A DNA stretch of 64,000 nt. Origin: Zygnema circumcarinatum. Taxonomy: Eukaryota > Streptophyta > Zygnematophyceae > Zygnematales > Zygnemataceae. The stretch covers positions 2,027,140-2,091,139 of the forward strand of contig CM074806.1 in NCBI GenBank assembly GCA_037447605.1, written 5' to 3'. Under the pieces are notes generated by a model. It saw only the letters and a program-made list of their open reading frames with translations, was not told where the DNA came from and ran no database searches. Positions 26,401 to 38,400 of this stretch are shown one piece after another (positions within the stretch are counted from its first letter, which is position 1; each line of letters opens with the position of its first letter). Both the position numbers and the translations under genes were made by a program.

Positions 26401-27383
26401 CACCCACGGCGTATGACTTTTTCGATTTATGCATACGAAGTTTCTGGGCAGGCCAATACACCTTGAGCTCACTTAGTTCACCCCTCCATTCCACTCATTA
26501 CTTCCAAAAGAAGGGCCGTGAACTTGGGCTATAAGTTTACCGGACAGAAAAATAAAGAAAATTTCTTTCATTTGCTGTGCGTTACTGGTATTAAAATCCA
26601 CTATGACAGTACATATAGTGAGCTTACTGTCCAGGGGCGATAAAAAAATGGTTTTCACAACAACAGTATTTAGAGAAAGCGCGTCGATTCCTACATTGAA
26701 CCTTTCGATGCCTGCCTATAGCGTCAGACTTTGCAGCACATAGCCACTTCAGACAAAGCCTGCGAAAAAAATAATTCTTCAAACTAACGGACAAATCTGC
26801 AGAAGGAACAGTCAAAAGCTGTTCATCATGCTTTTCATCATCCCAACCCAATCGACAAGTCACAAATAGCTTCAGTAAGGCCGAGATTAAAACTAATGGC
26901 AAAGCTTCTGACTGGCGAGTAGCCTTCTAGTTACCTTAGGACTGTTAAGGTGAAATCCTAAGGTGCCAGAAAACTTCTTGAACTTCAAACCCTCAATGGG
27001 CGAACTCAAGAGGGTGAGGGAATCCCTTAGTTCTTGAACCCTGAATGTAGAATCCGCATGAGAAAGAGGCCTAAATCTCTCACTATACAGTAAAGCAGAG
27101 CTTCATAAGCTTACTTGTCTCGAGCAGCGAATGCCACATGTCGCCCACCGCTTGTTCCTCTCCTTGCACCAGAGCAAAGCTCCAACTTTGGGCCAGCATC
27201 GACTCCAGGAAGCCTTTGACCGCAAATAGAAGTGCTCTTCAATGCCAGCCTGGCACTTATTCTCCATGTGTCAGCTCCGCCTCCATCGAGCCGCAACCCT
27301 ACGAGCCCTAATCTTGCTTGCCACTTGTCAGGATGATAGAGGAACGGAGTGATTGAGTTACTGCTGCTGCAGCTGACAGCCAT
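20452..27383 (-). CDS. Long coiled-coil protein, probably plastid-targeted, many exons
   Basis: The first exon 27383-27115 starts MAVSCSSSNSITPFLYHPDK and is Ser/Arg-rich and poor in acids, like a chloroplast transit peptide. It splices in frame to 26359-26140 (acidic, then YEKARSLLSSLSKGVNQLE). About eleven exons follow, each coding one helical block: about 24740-24598, 24320-24191, 23718-23565, 23340-23213, 22805-22660, 22230-22050, 21900-21802, 21675-21530, 21325-21203, 20940-20777 and 20690-20452. Typical text is REAEERVRKLQVMVQGLQRD or QEAEAMKARLEQLAAEVSRK. Exons between 26140 and 24740 are unsure; candidates are 25442-25380 (DIGNSARQIESIL...) and a hydrophobic stretch near 25590-25500 that could be a membrane anchor. 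The C terminus at 20452 is also provisional. The architecture recalls plastid filament-like proteins such as MFP1, but no specific match was seen. Confidence 0.6.
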
Positions 27384-28700
27384 AGCCAAAAGTTGCCAAG
27401 AACCTTCCCTGGAAGAGGAACCTTTTCTCGACCAGGTAGACTTATCCTGCCCTCTGCGGGACAAGCTAGGGCATTTCGAGTCAACGCTTCAGAACGACCG
27501 TCCAAACCATGCTTCTTGAATACTGCGCTCACTGCAGCATCTTGCGTCCAACGAAGATACCTTCTTGCGTCCACCCCTCCAAAACGGAAGCGCCATGTTG
27601 TAACCCCTCCTTCCCAAAGAGCTCAGCTCAGGCTGGGCCTTTCACCGCCTCCTGGCGCTGGTGCCCACTCTCTCCCCACAGTCCCCAGCACCTCGCCAAG
27701 GCCCCCGTTCAGGAGCGGGCCCAGCTCCCCCCGACGCTCTCGCGGGTGCCCTCCCTCCATGGCTGCCCTGCCCTGCCCTGCCCTGCCTTCCGCGGGCCTC
27801 CCTTCCCTTCCGTGGCTGGCTGGCTCCCTGCTGTTCCGTTCGCTCGTGCGGACCACGTGACGTGACGATCTCAGAGCTTTCCTGCGCGCGACACGTGGTG
27901 CGCAGCACTTTGTCGGCAGCCAAAGGATGATTCGTTTTTCCCCTCGCTCGGCCAATCACGTCGCCGCGTCCGCTGTAAATTTGAGACAAAGAAATGCGCG
28001 GCCCCGTTGAACAGTACGGGCTTTGTTACATGGATCGGCGGCATAGAACCGTATGAACTGTGCGGGGACCCCGGAGGGACATCGTTGGTCCTCCCTCTCA
28101 CTGAAACATCCGTCGCTGGGGCTCCCTCTCACTTCTTCTCAGGGAAGGGAGAAGAAGGGCAGCCCTAGGGTCCGTTTCCTTGGCGGAGTTTCTTCCCGGT
28201 TTCCTTTTGGAGCTGCGAACGCAGTCCGATTCGGGCCTTTAGCAAAAGTTGCGCGTGCGGCTCCAGCTGACAAACAAAAACCCTTTTACACTGGGCACAA
28301 CAACTTCCCGTATGGCCCAACTGCTGCCACGCGATAGCAGGCGAAATCTCTCGCAGCAGTGTTCTGGTCACCACATTGAGGTGAAAAAGTAGAGATTTTC
28401 CCCATTTTGTACCAAGGCTTTCAATTGAAATCTGGGTACCGCGCGAACCTAAGCTGCTGATATACGCAAAACGCCAGAAGAATAATTTGGCCCACATGAC
28501 AACGGAACCTTACAGAAATTGTTTGATCACTTCCCTCAGAGTCTAATCAATCGATTTCTTAGCCAAAGCAAGCACAGCAAGAAGCAAGTAAACAAACCTA
28601 CACAGCATGTTTCACGACACATTTTTTTTTTGAATAAAAGAATTGCCTCAATGAAAACGACGAAGTAGAAACTTTCGACAGCAATACAAAAATTATGCTC
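27384..28700. other. Upstream region of the coiled-coil gene
   Basis: It is GC-rich with short repeats (GCCCTGCCCTGCCCTGCC at about 27763-27788). Open frames on both strands here are compositional. 28.0-28.7 kb shows no gene. Confidence 0.4.
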
Positions 28701-28710
28701 ATAGCTCTCT

Positions 28711-28770
28711 CCCCCCCCCCCCCCCCCCCCCCCCCNNNNNNNNNNCCCCCCCCCCCCCCCCCCCCCCCCC
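28711..28770. repeat. Poly-C run interrupted by a 10-N assembly gap
   Basis: About 25 C, then N at 28736-28745, then 25 C. The true length is unknown. Frames read through it as poly-Gly/Pro are artefacts. Confidence 0.95.
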
Positions 28771-29134
28771 TTGTGGAGGCTCGTACATCTTTCGTACACG
28801 TTGACTGAACTAATTTCGATCTCCGGAACCATAGAACGCTCTTAGCTTCCCTTCCAAGTGCCACCCAAAATCTTGTTAGGCTCTCTCTTAAAAAATAAAA
28901 AAAAATGGGCTCAAACTAACGTACGATACACAAGTTTTCATCTACATTGCTGCAAAAAGGCAGGCAAGGCTGCCGGAACACACACAAGTGGAAGATCTCA
29001 GCAAAAGAATCCTGCTCTATCAAGTACACCATACAAACTACAAAATTGCAGTATTCGCATTGAAAGGGAAAAACACAAAATCGGCAGCTGCGCCCGCCCA
29101 TGCTCTCACTTAATTCGAGTGAACCACACTCTCT
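28771..29134. other. Intergenic, 3' side of the phosphatase gene
   Basis: AT-rich sequence with no gene seen. It probably holds the phosphatase 3' UTR. Confidence 0.4.
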
Positions 29135-31803
29135 TTAAACGTATCCGCCGCCCATCCTCAGGTCTTCCGTTGCAATGACGCCTTCCTCTACGAGCTTTTC
29201 TTCAAAACTGCGCAGCTGCCTCATAAATCCCGAGTTGGGGCACGCCTCCGGTCGAACACGCCTTACTTTGTTCAGAGCCGCCTCTAACGACAACCGCTGA
29301 CTCTTCATCAAATAGCCCACCATCACCGTTACACTGCACCAAGAAAAGCAGAGCGCCTCCCCGCCAATCTTTCGTTTCATAAAGGAACACTTAAAGCCAA
29401 ATTCCCACTTGATGCAACAGTCCCGTAGTGCAGTTTCTTCGTATGGTTCTCATGAAGCAAGCATGAACTTACGCCCAAAGCCGTAATACCCTGTGCCTTA
29501 GGGGTTCCAGTTCTACATCATATGCTGGGCTTTCAACGCGAGAAGAAAGCCGGAACCACTCCATCATCAGTTGGATGTGAAACCAGACTGAAGCAAGAAA
29601 CTTCAAGTTCACAACTTTTACAGAAGGAAAATAAGTATAGCAAACAGACAAATTTACTTGTAAAGAAGCAGAATAGTATATATCCTTTTTGTAGTAAACA
29701 TGCACATGCCCTTCTAATACTGCTGTCCCGATGGTGAGACATCAGCCAATACGAAACGCCTGGGCAAAAAGACCAAAGCTTCACCTTCTCGAACGTCCAG
29801 CAAAACAATGGATGAGAATGGCCCCTCCAGAGTTGATTGCGCCGTCTATTACCGCAAAACATTCAGCAAAATGGGCTACCAAGTCCACCCTAGGAGAGTC
29901 GAGCACTGGGAGGTCCACGAGCAACACAATGCCATGAAGTTAGAGTTGTGCGGTGAGTCCACACGGGTTTATACTGTCAAAAATCTGAACACTTAGCGAA
30001 CGTTGCTTACACTACATCACATATCAGAGCAAGGCCTTATAACGTGAGCAAACAGCTTCCTTTGTGCAATCTCGTCAATCTATTGTCGAGAACAACGGAG
30101 AACAGTTTGTAAAGCACTTTCAATTATAGATGACCGGTAGAACTATTTTGTATTCACAGGCTCGACAGGGAAAAGTGAGGCAAAGCCTCGCAAGAGAAGC
30201 GCCTCGTCTGTGTACTCGGATTTCTGAGCAAGCCTTGTCAAATTCCAATCGACACAATTTGAAGAACTGACGTATTTTCCAGCTATGGTCGGGAAGGGAG
30301 TGCGATGCCATACAAGTGTCACGCTTTAGCCTTTCACGTCTGTTGTCAAAAAAGGGACAAAAGGGATCACCTTCAATGACAGTGTAATGAAAAAAGCCCG
30401 GCCATGGTGGCGGCAGGTGGTTAGCTACGGTGAGTACGTGAGTGACGCCTCTCTTCTGCAATTCCTGCCGATTGTGTGCTGCTCCCACGGAGCCTAGGAA
30501 TAAGCCCTGCACCAAGTTTCAATCCCCTACCAACCAAGTTAAGAATACACAGTTCATGAGGTGCCACAGAAAAAAAAAATCGAAACTCTTCCATGCAAAA
30601 TGTACTTGCCTGGTCTACATACGATGGATGGCAAATGCAGCAAAAATAAAATTCGGGTTTGTCCCTGTCACCATTTCACTCCAATGAACAAAGAAACGCA
30701 ATAATGAAAAGACTGCATGTGGTACAGCATACCTTATCGACCTCAACGGGCATATGATCTGATTTCACACGTCTTGCCATCATCATGCTTCGCATAATAT
30801 GCATGATTCTCTCCCTTTCCGCCTGCTCGGCCTCTGTAACCGCACCACTGATCTCCTGCACAAATCTTGGAGGCATTCCCTTCGTTCTGTCGTCATCATC
30901 GTCATCTCGACGGTTGATTTCAATTTCCTCTTCATCATCTTCCTCTCCTAGGGCCCACCCACCTTTCCTTCCACCATTGCACGCTCTGCCTATGCCGATG
31001 ACCGGACTGTGACAGCCTTCTGCATGGCAACCTGCACTTGTACTTCGCCCCGTGTGTATGTTCTGACAAGAGGTACTTTTCCCATCCCTCAGTCGCTCAG
31101 CCTGACATTCGATTCCTCCTACAGCAGCGTCAGATTGTCCCCCCAGGTCGTCGCGCCAGCTGGAAGCATCAAAGTGGGCTGCCGAGGCTTCTGCACCTAC
31201 AGTTTTCCGCTGAATATCTCCTGCAGCCGCATTCTCCCGTTCCTTCTCCTGTTCATTCTCACCATCCCTTTTGTCAACTTCTTGCTTTTCACCCCTGACT
31301 CCTCGTCCTGCTAACTCCCGCAATTTCCTTACAACATCTGCGAATGCCGTGCTCGTAATTTCAGTGCCTTGTGTGTGCAATTTTTCATTTTCTCCACCTT
31401 CCCTCCACGGCCTTGATCTTTGCCCATTTCCCGTAATGTGCCACATGGTTTCTGCCTTCGATGTTCTTGAAGCTTCAGTGCCTCGTCCGCGCAGTCTTTC
31501 AATTTCACTAGCTCCCCTTCCTGGCCCCGAGGTTTGTCCTATCAATGAGCTTGTCCACGTGTCGTAACCATCTACCCTTCGTCTCACTGTCGTATCACAA
31601 GCCTCCAAGCCAATACCATTTCCTAAAGCTTTTTCTGCTGTGAAACCATTTGCAGCAGCATCTCCAGAACCATTCCATTTTTCTCTATCCTGCCAAGCAG
31701 TGGGATCAAGCACCCCACTTCGCTCACATTCCCTCGCCTCTTCCAGGTCGGCATCCTCGTTTTTAGTTGGTGTTTGCGCACCATCAAGTTGGCCCTCCTC
31801 CAT
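29135..31803 (-). CDS. Dual-specificity protein phosphatase (DsPTP1-like) with long N-terminal extension, 4 exons
   Basis: Exons 31803-30733, 30506-30371, 29905-29785 and 29333-29135 close into 508 residues. The catalytic domain occupies the last 150. It runs GLFLGSVGAAHNRQELQKRG (358 on), then THVLTVANHL, then a VLDSPRVD loop with the likely general acid Asp405. The signature HCFAGRSRS has nucleophile Cys436 and Arg442 (CX5R), and an AYLM-type helix follows (VTVMVGYLMKSQ) with RPEACPNSGFMRQL. The signature is split after the second Arg by the third intron. The family dephosphorylates Ser/Thr and Tyr, classically of MAP kinases. The 357-residue first exon is polar and Glu/Asp/Arg-rich. Arabidopsis DsPTP1 is only about 200 residues, so either the extension is real or translation starts downstream, for example at MPPRFVQEISGAV. 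The acceptor of exon 2 is the least certain. Confidence 0.85.
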
Positions 31804-32839
31804 AGCTTGCAACTTCTGCGATAGCTGTGTGACTTACAAAGTCTTTCAATATCCCCAAGCGCCAAGAAATACCTTAACTATCCACTTCGCGTGCCCTTGC
31901 AGGTGGTGCAAGCGGATGGAATTGATACAAAAAAATTGATAATCATGTTTTTGCCTGCGACCTCCTTTCAACACCTCTCCCCCCCCTCCTCCTCTCCCTT
32001 ATGCCAAAGGCATGTCGCCAACGCCAGTCTATGAAACGCCACGCCACGCCACGCCACGCCACGGAATCAGCGCATCCTTCAGCCAGCCATCTTCTCTGCT
32101 GCCAAGCCTCTGTTCTGCATGTCACTTCATGGCCTCCCCACGGAGACTGTGCGCAGCTGAACGACCCTTCCGGCAGCCTCAGTCATAGCCGTGCAGACGC
32201 CAACCTTGAAAAACTGATGGGCGGCGTGACCCCGGACTCTATCCTCTCTCCTGATGGTTACGGTATATGCCAAGACAGAGTTCTATGCAAGAGGGGAAGG
32301 GGGGATGCAAGCAGCGAAGGGATGCACGCAAGGGAGGGGAAAGAGAACAGACGCGGCATTGAGGTTCTAGTTACCAGTTCCTCATGCTGATCTTGTCAAT
32401 GTACATTTGATGGCCTTGCCATCGTGAGTTCAAACAAACATCTTTTACCTTCTGAAGGGAAGAGAAGGCATGAGTGGGCGTCGACCTCACAGTGGGCGAT
32501 GCCCAGGAATGGGCCCATGGCCATGCCAGTCATGGTAGCATGCCCATGCTTCTCTGTTCTCATGTCCCATCAAACTGTACGGTAAGGCACTGCTGTACTG
32601 TACTGTACTGTTACAGTACAGTACTGTAAATGTGTGGGGCATGGCATGAGGGTACGGTATGGTCGACGGATGGCATGCCTTCGTCAGGCCTGCCATGCGC
32701 ACAGTACGGTCCGGTGTTCGATATTGTACGGTATTCGATATTTAACCCGCGGGTGTGCAACATTTAGGGTTTGGCCTTGACTTACGCCGGAGGCGGCTTA
32801 CTCTTTAGCTTTCGGAGGGCGCTGTTTAGGGTGAGCGGC
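31804..32839. promoter_or_regulatory. Divergent phosphatase / RRM-gene upstream region
   Basis: About 1.04 kb between opposed start codons. It includes CCACG repeats (32036-32062), a TACTGTACTGT/ACAGTACAGTA inverted repeat (about 32592-32630), and a dispersed repeat (32383-32432) that recurs at 47.9 kb. No TATA box was assigned. Confidence 0.45.
32592..32630. repeat. CTGTA-rich inverted repeat
   Basis: Left arm TACTGTACTGTACTGT meets right arm TACAGTACAGTACTGTA. The arms can pair nearly completely. Confidence 0.7.
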
Positions 32840-34428
32840 ATGGCGGACCTCGGCATTGATCTGGAGAGGCCAGCAACCGCAGATGTTGATGATGAGGCTG
32901 AGCGGGAGGAAGATATTGAGGATTTGGATACACAAGAAAAGGAGAGGCCCCAGGAGCATCTGAAAGACGCCGCTCCTGAAGTTGATGGAGCCGAGAAGGA
33001 GGCGGTCGAGGATCACGGAATGGAGACTGAAGGCCAAAAAGAGAACGGAAGTTCAATCAAAGAAGTAACAGATGCAAAGATTGAGGATGCAATAGTTGTT
33101 GGTGAGAAGGAGAAAGCCCATGGCGGTGGACACGAAGATGGCGATGGGAAGCAAGAGCAGCGAGAGGGCAAGAAGAGAGAGGAAAGAAGGAAGGATAAGG
33201 AGCCCGAGGACAGGCGTAAATATGATAAGGGTGGAGAGGAACGTCGCCGAGCTGACAGAGAGGAAGGGGACGGGAGGCGCAGCGACCGCGGTGTTAGAGA
33301 GAGAGATCGTGACAGATACGAGGAGAGGAGTGGGAAAAGGGGAGATGCAGACGATGATGTGCCACCTGGAGATCCGGAAGAGCTGGATGAACGGGATCGG
33401 CGGAAGGATGATCGTTCACCCCCTCGCAAGGAATACCGGGATCGTTCACGGAGCCCTGCGTATAGGGATAGACGCTCATTCTCCCCAAGGTAGGTAATGA
33501 ACTTGTCATGGTGTGTAGGTATTGCAATTTAATGATAACGTGCATGCTGAGTAGAAATAAATTTGCGCACGGAAGAAGGAGAAGAAGAAGACGAAGAATA
33601 AGAAGAGATTAACATTTTTCATGCTTAGAAGGTGGTCGCTGGTGACTTCGTTTGCCAAGCTGAGGAATCCTTTAGTATTAACAGAGAAACTGACTCGTTT
33701 CTGCAGCAGTTGCAAAAACGAGCAACCCCGTGATGTAGTTTAGTGATATGCAGACTGCTGTCGGTGGCCCACTGGATTTACCAGTGGGCCCATTGGATAT
33801 ACCAGTATTTCTGAAGCATAATTTCAGGAGGGCACGCATATACAGATATTAAGAATTATTTTTGAAGATAATTTTCACGTGATGCCAGCAGATTGTTAGA
33901 TGTTTGACTTATTTTCAAGTTTATGCATTATTTGCCTGCAGACGTGACGACCGTTATGACCGCAGTGATAGACACGATCGACATGACCGGAGGCGGTCTC
34001 CACCTCGAGATCGTTACAGGTCTCCTCCTCGTCGAGATCACGGCGCTCGTGGTCGGAAATGGTCACCTCCTCGCAATCGTCACAATGGAGTGGGCCGACC
34101 AGGGAACAACCTCTTCATTGCGGGGTTCAATTTTATAACTACGGAGAAGGATCTGGAACGAAAGTTTAGTCGTTATGGCCGCGTCTTGGATGTCCGCATC
34201 GTTCGGGATGCAAGGTAATGTCTTGCAGTATCACCGACACGGCGCTTTTCTATTGCATGAACTTGAAGAAAGCTTTGAATTTCGTCTAGCAAGGTGTTGC
34301 GTCATGGGGCAAACTGTATGGCTTCCTCCACAGTGGAAGTCATTTGTGTACTTTTTTCCTCGGAATCTTGGCTACCTCACGTATTGACCGAGCCCCGATA
34401 GAAACATCACAGAGTTATGATGCGCAAG

Positions 34429-34469
<41 letters not shown>

Positions 34470-35427
34470 GAGCGAGAGAGAGAGAGTCACCATTTAACAA
34501 CGGAATGTTGCTGTGAGGAACGTATAGAGCAGAAGAACGGGTTCTTCTTGAGGATGTGTGTTTTCATCCAATTGTACTCCTCCAGGGGCGGCAGTTAGCA
34601 CCTTTCTTTTGGAGCCTAAGAAGATAATTCTGCTGAATTCTACATCGGAGTCCGAATTTCTTTCATGAGGTTGCTTATGGCGACCTTACAATGTTTAGCG
34701 AGTCCAAAGCAACTGAAGTATTATGTATGGAAGGTGTCACTTAGCAAGTGAGGCCTTCAAGCCATCAGGTACGGCAGCCCCTGATAGCTTGATTGTGGGC
34801 CTATCTGCTGCCTCAGGAGTGGGGAGTCTCGCGGTTTTGGCTTCCTCACCATGGAGCATGACGAGGACGCTGATGATGCAATTCGGGCTCTTGATCAGAC
34901 GGAGTGGCATGGTCGGACCGTGCTAGTTGAAAAGGCCAAGACTGACAGACGGCCGTAGTTTCTTAGCAAGAACTTCATAGGTGACATGTCCGTAGCCACT
35001 CTTTGAGCGGCATTAATCAGCCTCAGAAAGGTTGTTGTCGACTTTTTGTGTTGTCTAAAAAGTTCTTTATGGATTATCCTCAATACGCGCCATTCAGTCA
35101 TGACATGGCACTTTTAGGTTAGATACGTGAAATGGTTGTCATTCGGATACGCAGGAGAGGATCTTGTCGTATCTGAGAATTGTTATACGGACACTGCACG
35201 GTAATTGTTGAAATGCAATTTAGGAAAAGGACTCATATGTTGATTGTGCTGACAGATAATCTATGGGAGATGTTGGTGGATGCAGGACAAGGGAGTCGCG
35301 CGGTTTTGGGTTTGTGGCGATGGACACGGATGCAGAAGCCGATGATGCCATAGACGCCTTGGACCAGACTGAATGGCATGGGCGGGTTGTCCTGGTGGAG
35401 AAAGCCAGAACAGGGGGTAGAACATAA
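32840..35427 (+). CDS. SR45a/Tra2-like RS-RRM splicing factor with two alternative last exons
   Basis: Exon 1 (32840-33489) codes an acidic then Arg/Asp/Glu-rich region ending in RS repeats (RDRSRSPAYRDRRSFSPR). Exon 2 (33942-34214) adds RD/RS repeats and the first half of one RRM, with RNP2 LFIAGF and the block KDLERKFSRYGRVLDVRIVRDAR|. The second half comes from either of two exons, 34817-34958 or 35286-35427. Each is exactly 142 nt, joins in the same phase, carries RNP1 (RGFGFLTM or RGFGFVAM) and brings its own stop, giving 354 residues either way. Plant SR45a and animal Tra2 bind exonic purine-rich enhancers and steer splicing, and SR45a transcripts are themselves alternatively spliced. 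Here the C-terminal RS domain of Tra2 is missing. Exon 3b could instead splice onward at 35415 (GGGG|GTAGAA) to an exon at 36429 reading GRSPYRPVLTPCAEP; that is weak. Confidence 0.85.
34428..34486 (+). repeat. (AG)n microsatellite in intron 2 of the RRM gene
   Basis: A purine-only AGAGAG tract with minor breaks lies between exon 2 and the first alternative exon. It could bind purine-seeking SR proteins in the pre-mRNA (inference). Confidence 0.8.
34817..34958 (+). other. Alternative terminal exon 3a of the RRM gene
   Basis: The acceptor is CTGCCTCAG. It codes RSGESRGFGFLTMEHDED and onward to AKTDRRP, then TAG at 34956-34958. Confidence 0.85.
35286..35427 (+). other. Alternative terminal exon 3b of the RRM gene
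   Basis: The acceptor is TGGATGCAG. It codes RTRESRGFGFVAMDTDAE and onward to ARTGGRT, then TAA at 35425-35427. About 33 of 47 residues equal those of exon 3a. Confidence 0.85.
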
Positions 35428-38400
35428 GCTGGAGATAGCAAAAGTTTTGTGTGATTTGGTCTCTCTGTCTGCACGACATTTTGGCATTTTCTCACTCAGT
35501 CGTAAACACTGGAATATGGGCAGGAGAATTATGTTGGACCACTTGCTGGAGGATGGCATTCCTTTCGATAAATAGTTGGTCCTGTCAGCTGAACCTGTGT
35601 TATTGCAAATTGGAGAAGGTGTGATCCAGGGGGAGGCAGGGAATGTCGTGGCAGGATAGCAAGGCGCCACGATTCAGCGCCACATGGCGTACTGACCACA
35701 TCAGCTGCGCAGTATAGGAGCGCTGCCTTTGTTCCTTTCCTCGACACTCGATACTGGCTTGTGTGGAGATGTTGGATTTAAAGCCTTCTTTCAACACCTG
35801 CCTTCTGATAGGCAAGTGCAGGTCATGGCAGCTTTTGTAAGCGGGGTTCAGACTGTTCCTAGTAGGTAATCTTTCAACATAGTGATTGGTCTTGCATATT
35901 GTTTCAACTCAGCCAGGGTGTTTTTTTCTGCACGTATGGAATGTCTATCAAACGATCAGGAGAGGCTAAACCTGTGTCTCGCTGGTATGTGTCTTGATTT
36001 GATTGACAGCATTTTTGGCATTCAATGCAGATAACGTTGAGGCAGCAATTTGCTGATGTCAATATGGGTCGCAGTGATTCTTGGGATAAGCCACAGGGTC
36101 TGTACATTGGACTTCTTTCTATGGGGCAAAGAGACCAAACTGGTTGGTGCACTTTTCTGTTCAGGTCTAAAGAACCATGTACCTTGAGAAATGTGCTCCT
36201 TTAGAACGTTCCAAGTGAAAGGGCTGGAGAATCTGTGCCTGCCAACGTTGGATTTGTTCCAGTTCCCTTTGCCTGTTCCATTCCGAAGTACGGACCTGTA
36301 CGATGCAGTTCCAGTCGGGCTGAGCCTACGGAACCCGTTCGGAATCATGTACCTGTCATCCTCAAACTCACGTGTCATTCTGCAACAGGAAAGCACACCT
36401 CCCAAAATCATGTTGCTGCCCTTTGCAGGACGGTCTCCATACCGTCCTGTTCTGACTCCTTGTGCAGAGCCATTGCAGAAAGCCAGTCACTTGGTCTGTG
36501 AGCCATGCCTGGGTCGGTTTTGCAAAGAATGAGGGTTACCTATGCAAGGGCGGCTGTCTGTTTTCTTGAGAGTGGTGAAGAATGCGATCCTGTTCATACC
36601 CATTTGTTTGTCTACGAAACCGGGCTCTTGTTTTAGACCTTGTCATTTCAAAGATTAGCCTGATGACCTGAGCAGAGGTCTTTTTTGTTTGTCCTATTGA
36701 GAGGAACACCTGCAAATGGAGTACTAAACTGGAGTCTCGAAATCATGATTGTCTTGTCTTAGAAATTGGAAGGACTGGTCTTCTGAAACTGCAGAGGTAC
36801 TTATGGGAAGAAGACGAACGTAGCACCGCCTTTCATAGAGCATGGCATATGTCTCATATATCAATGGAGGTCTGCACGGAGTGTTCGTTGCAGTTCACTT
36901 GTTCTTGAATGCGTTCAGGCTGCACCGAGAGTGAGTCCTGGGCTCTGTTCAGATATTTTTAAAATAGCCTGCAAATCTTTACTGTCGAGCGAAGGGGAAT
37001 TTTCAAGTGTCGCGCAGGGTCTACTTTTCTGTAGCACAAAAGAATAGGTATTTTTAACAAAAAATAGGGCTTGGTCTCTCACGTTCCTTAAGCATGTCCC
37101 CTCCTTGCTCAAGCCCCATCTATTGTCTTGCTGTTGTTCGGGCTGGTCGAGCTATCGAAGCTCTCACGTTGAACGAAGGTGATCATTTCCTTTGCCGGAA
37201 AATAGGAGACTTCATTAAACATTAAGGTTCTCGATCCATGTAAGGCAGTAGCTGTGCAAAAGACTGAATTATCGGCCATGATGCAGGGCAGGGTGGTTTG
37301 CAGCTTACGAACCCCTCACATCTTTGTTGGTTCTGAGTTGTAAATATATTGTCAATGTCGACATTTTTGAGGTGCAGAGCAGGTTCACTCAGTGATGCTG
37401 AGTCAAGTCCACTCCTATTGCAACTGTTAATCTCTTTGCTGTTTGAGGTGATACGAATCTTCTATTGTTGTAGGTAAAGTTGCAACTGCAGAAAAGCTTG
37501 ATTTAATCTACTCCACTTACACTGTCGCATACCACGTAACAAGGGTTGGAATAGTTTTGATATTAGGAGAACAATGCCTTGGGCAGGTTGCCAACTGCAT
37601 GACACCTGGCATCAGTTATGTGTGCGAAGTCTAGTGTTTCGGTGGTGTATGGTATCGTCTCACTTTTACCTTCTCTCTGGAAGATAATGCTGTGGTTTTC
37701 TGGAAATGTCTTGAAAAAAAGTTTAATGGTTCATAATGCCTTGATGAGCTGTAGTTAAACATTCTTGCAATCGGAGGGGAGGCTGATTTACTTTCATCCC
37801 TCGCAAGTTTTTAAACCTCGTGAAATAATGTTTTTGAACATATCGTTCAAACACAGCCCTCTGCTGTGTGGAGCCGCTGGCTTGCAAGCGATCATCTGAT
37901 TCTGACGGAAGGGGTCAAATGTCCATTTCCATTTCCTTCACATCCATTTCCTCGTCATTTCCTTCACGCTCCCGCGCGCTACGTTTGTCACGGACCGTCT
38001 GATGGCCTTCCGCCCCTCCCTCTGCGCCCACGTGGCCCACATCGGCGACCTCCGTGGGCTGCTTCAAGAGCCGTGTCCTTGACTCGGGCTTCCAAGCAGA
38101 GTTCCACTCATAGCTCTCCTCTTTCGTCTTTGGGTCCCGTTCGAGCGGTTTGGTTTCTCGTGGTTCCCCATGCTGGCTTTGCCTAGTCCCGTACATTCGA
38201 TGGCGCATACAGTACGCCCGTCCCCCTGCCTGTGCGGGCCCCACACGCCACCGCGAGGACCTTCGCGGAAGAAACGCGCGCCCCCGCCGATCCGCCCTCC
38301 CACGTGCGTTTCCGTACGGTCTTTGTCGTGCTCCGCACTCCGCCCCCCCGCCGCGAACCGCGCCAGAAGCGGACCGCCCCCGCGGCGGCGCGCCGACACG

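Noticed and set aside
20452-27383. Naming the coiled-coil gene MFP1
   Set aside because: General layout is similar, but no specific MFP1 motif was seen. Coiled coils resemble each other by composition.
28536-28864. Frames reading through the N gap as poly-Gly
   Set aside because: They are artefacts of a homopolymer and undefined bases.
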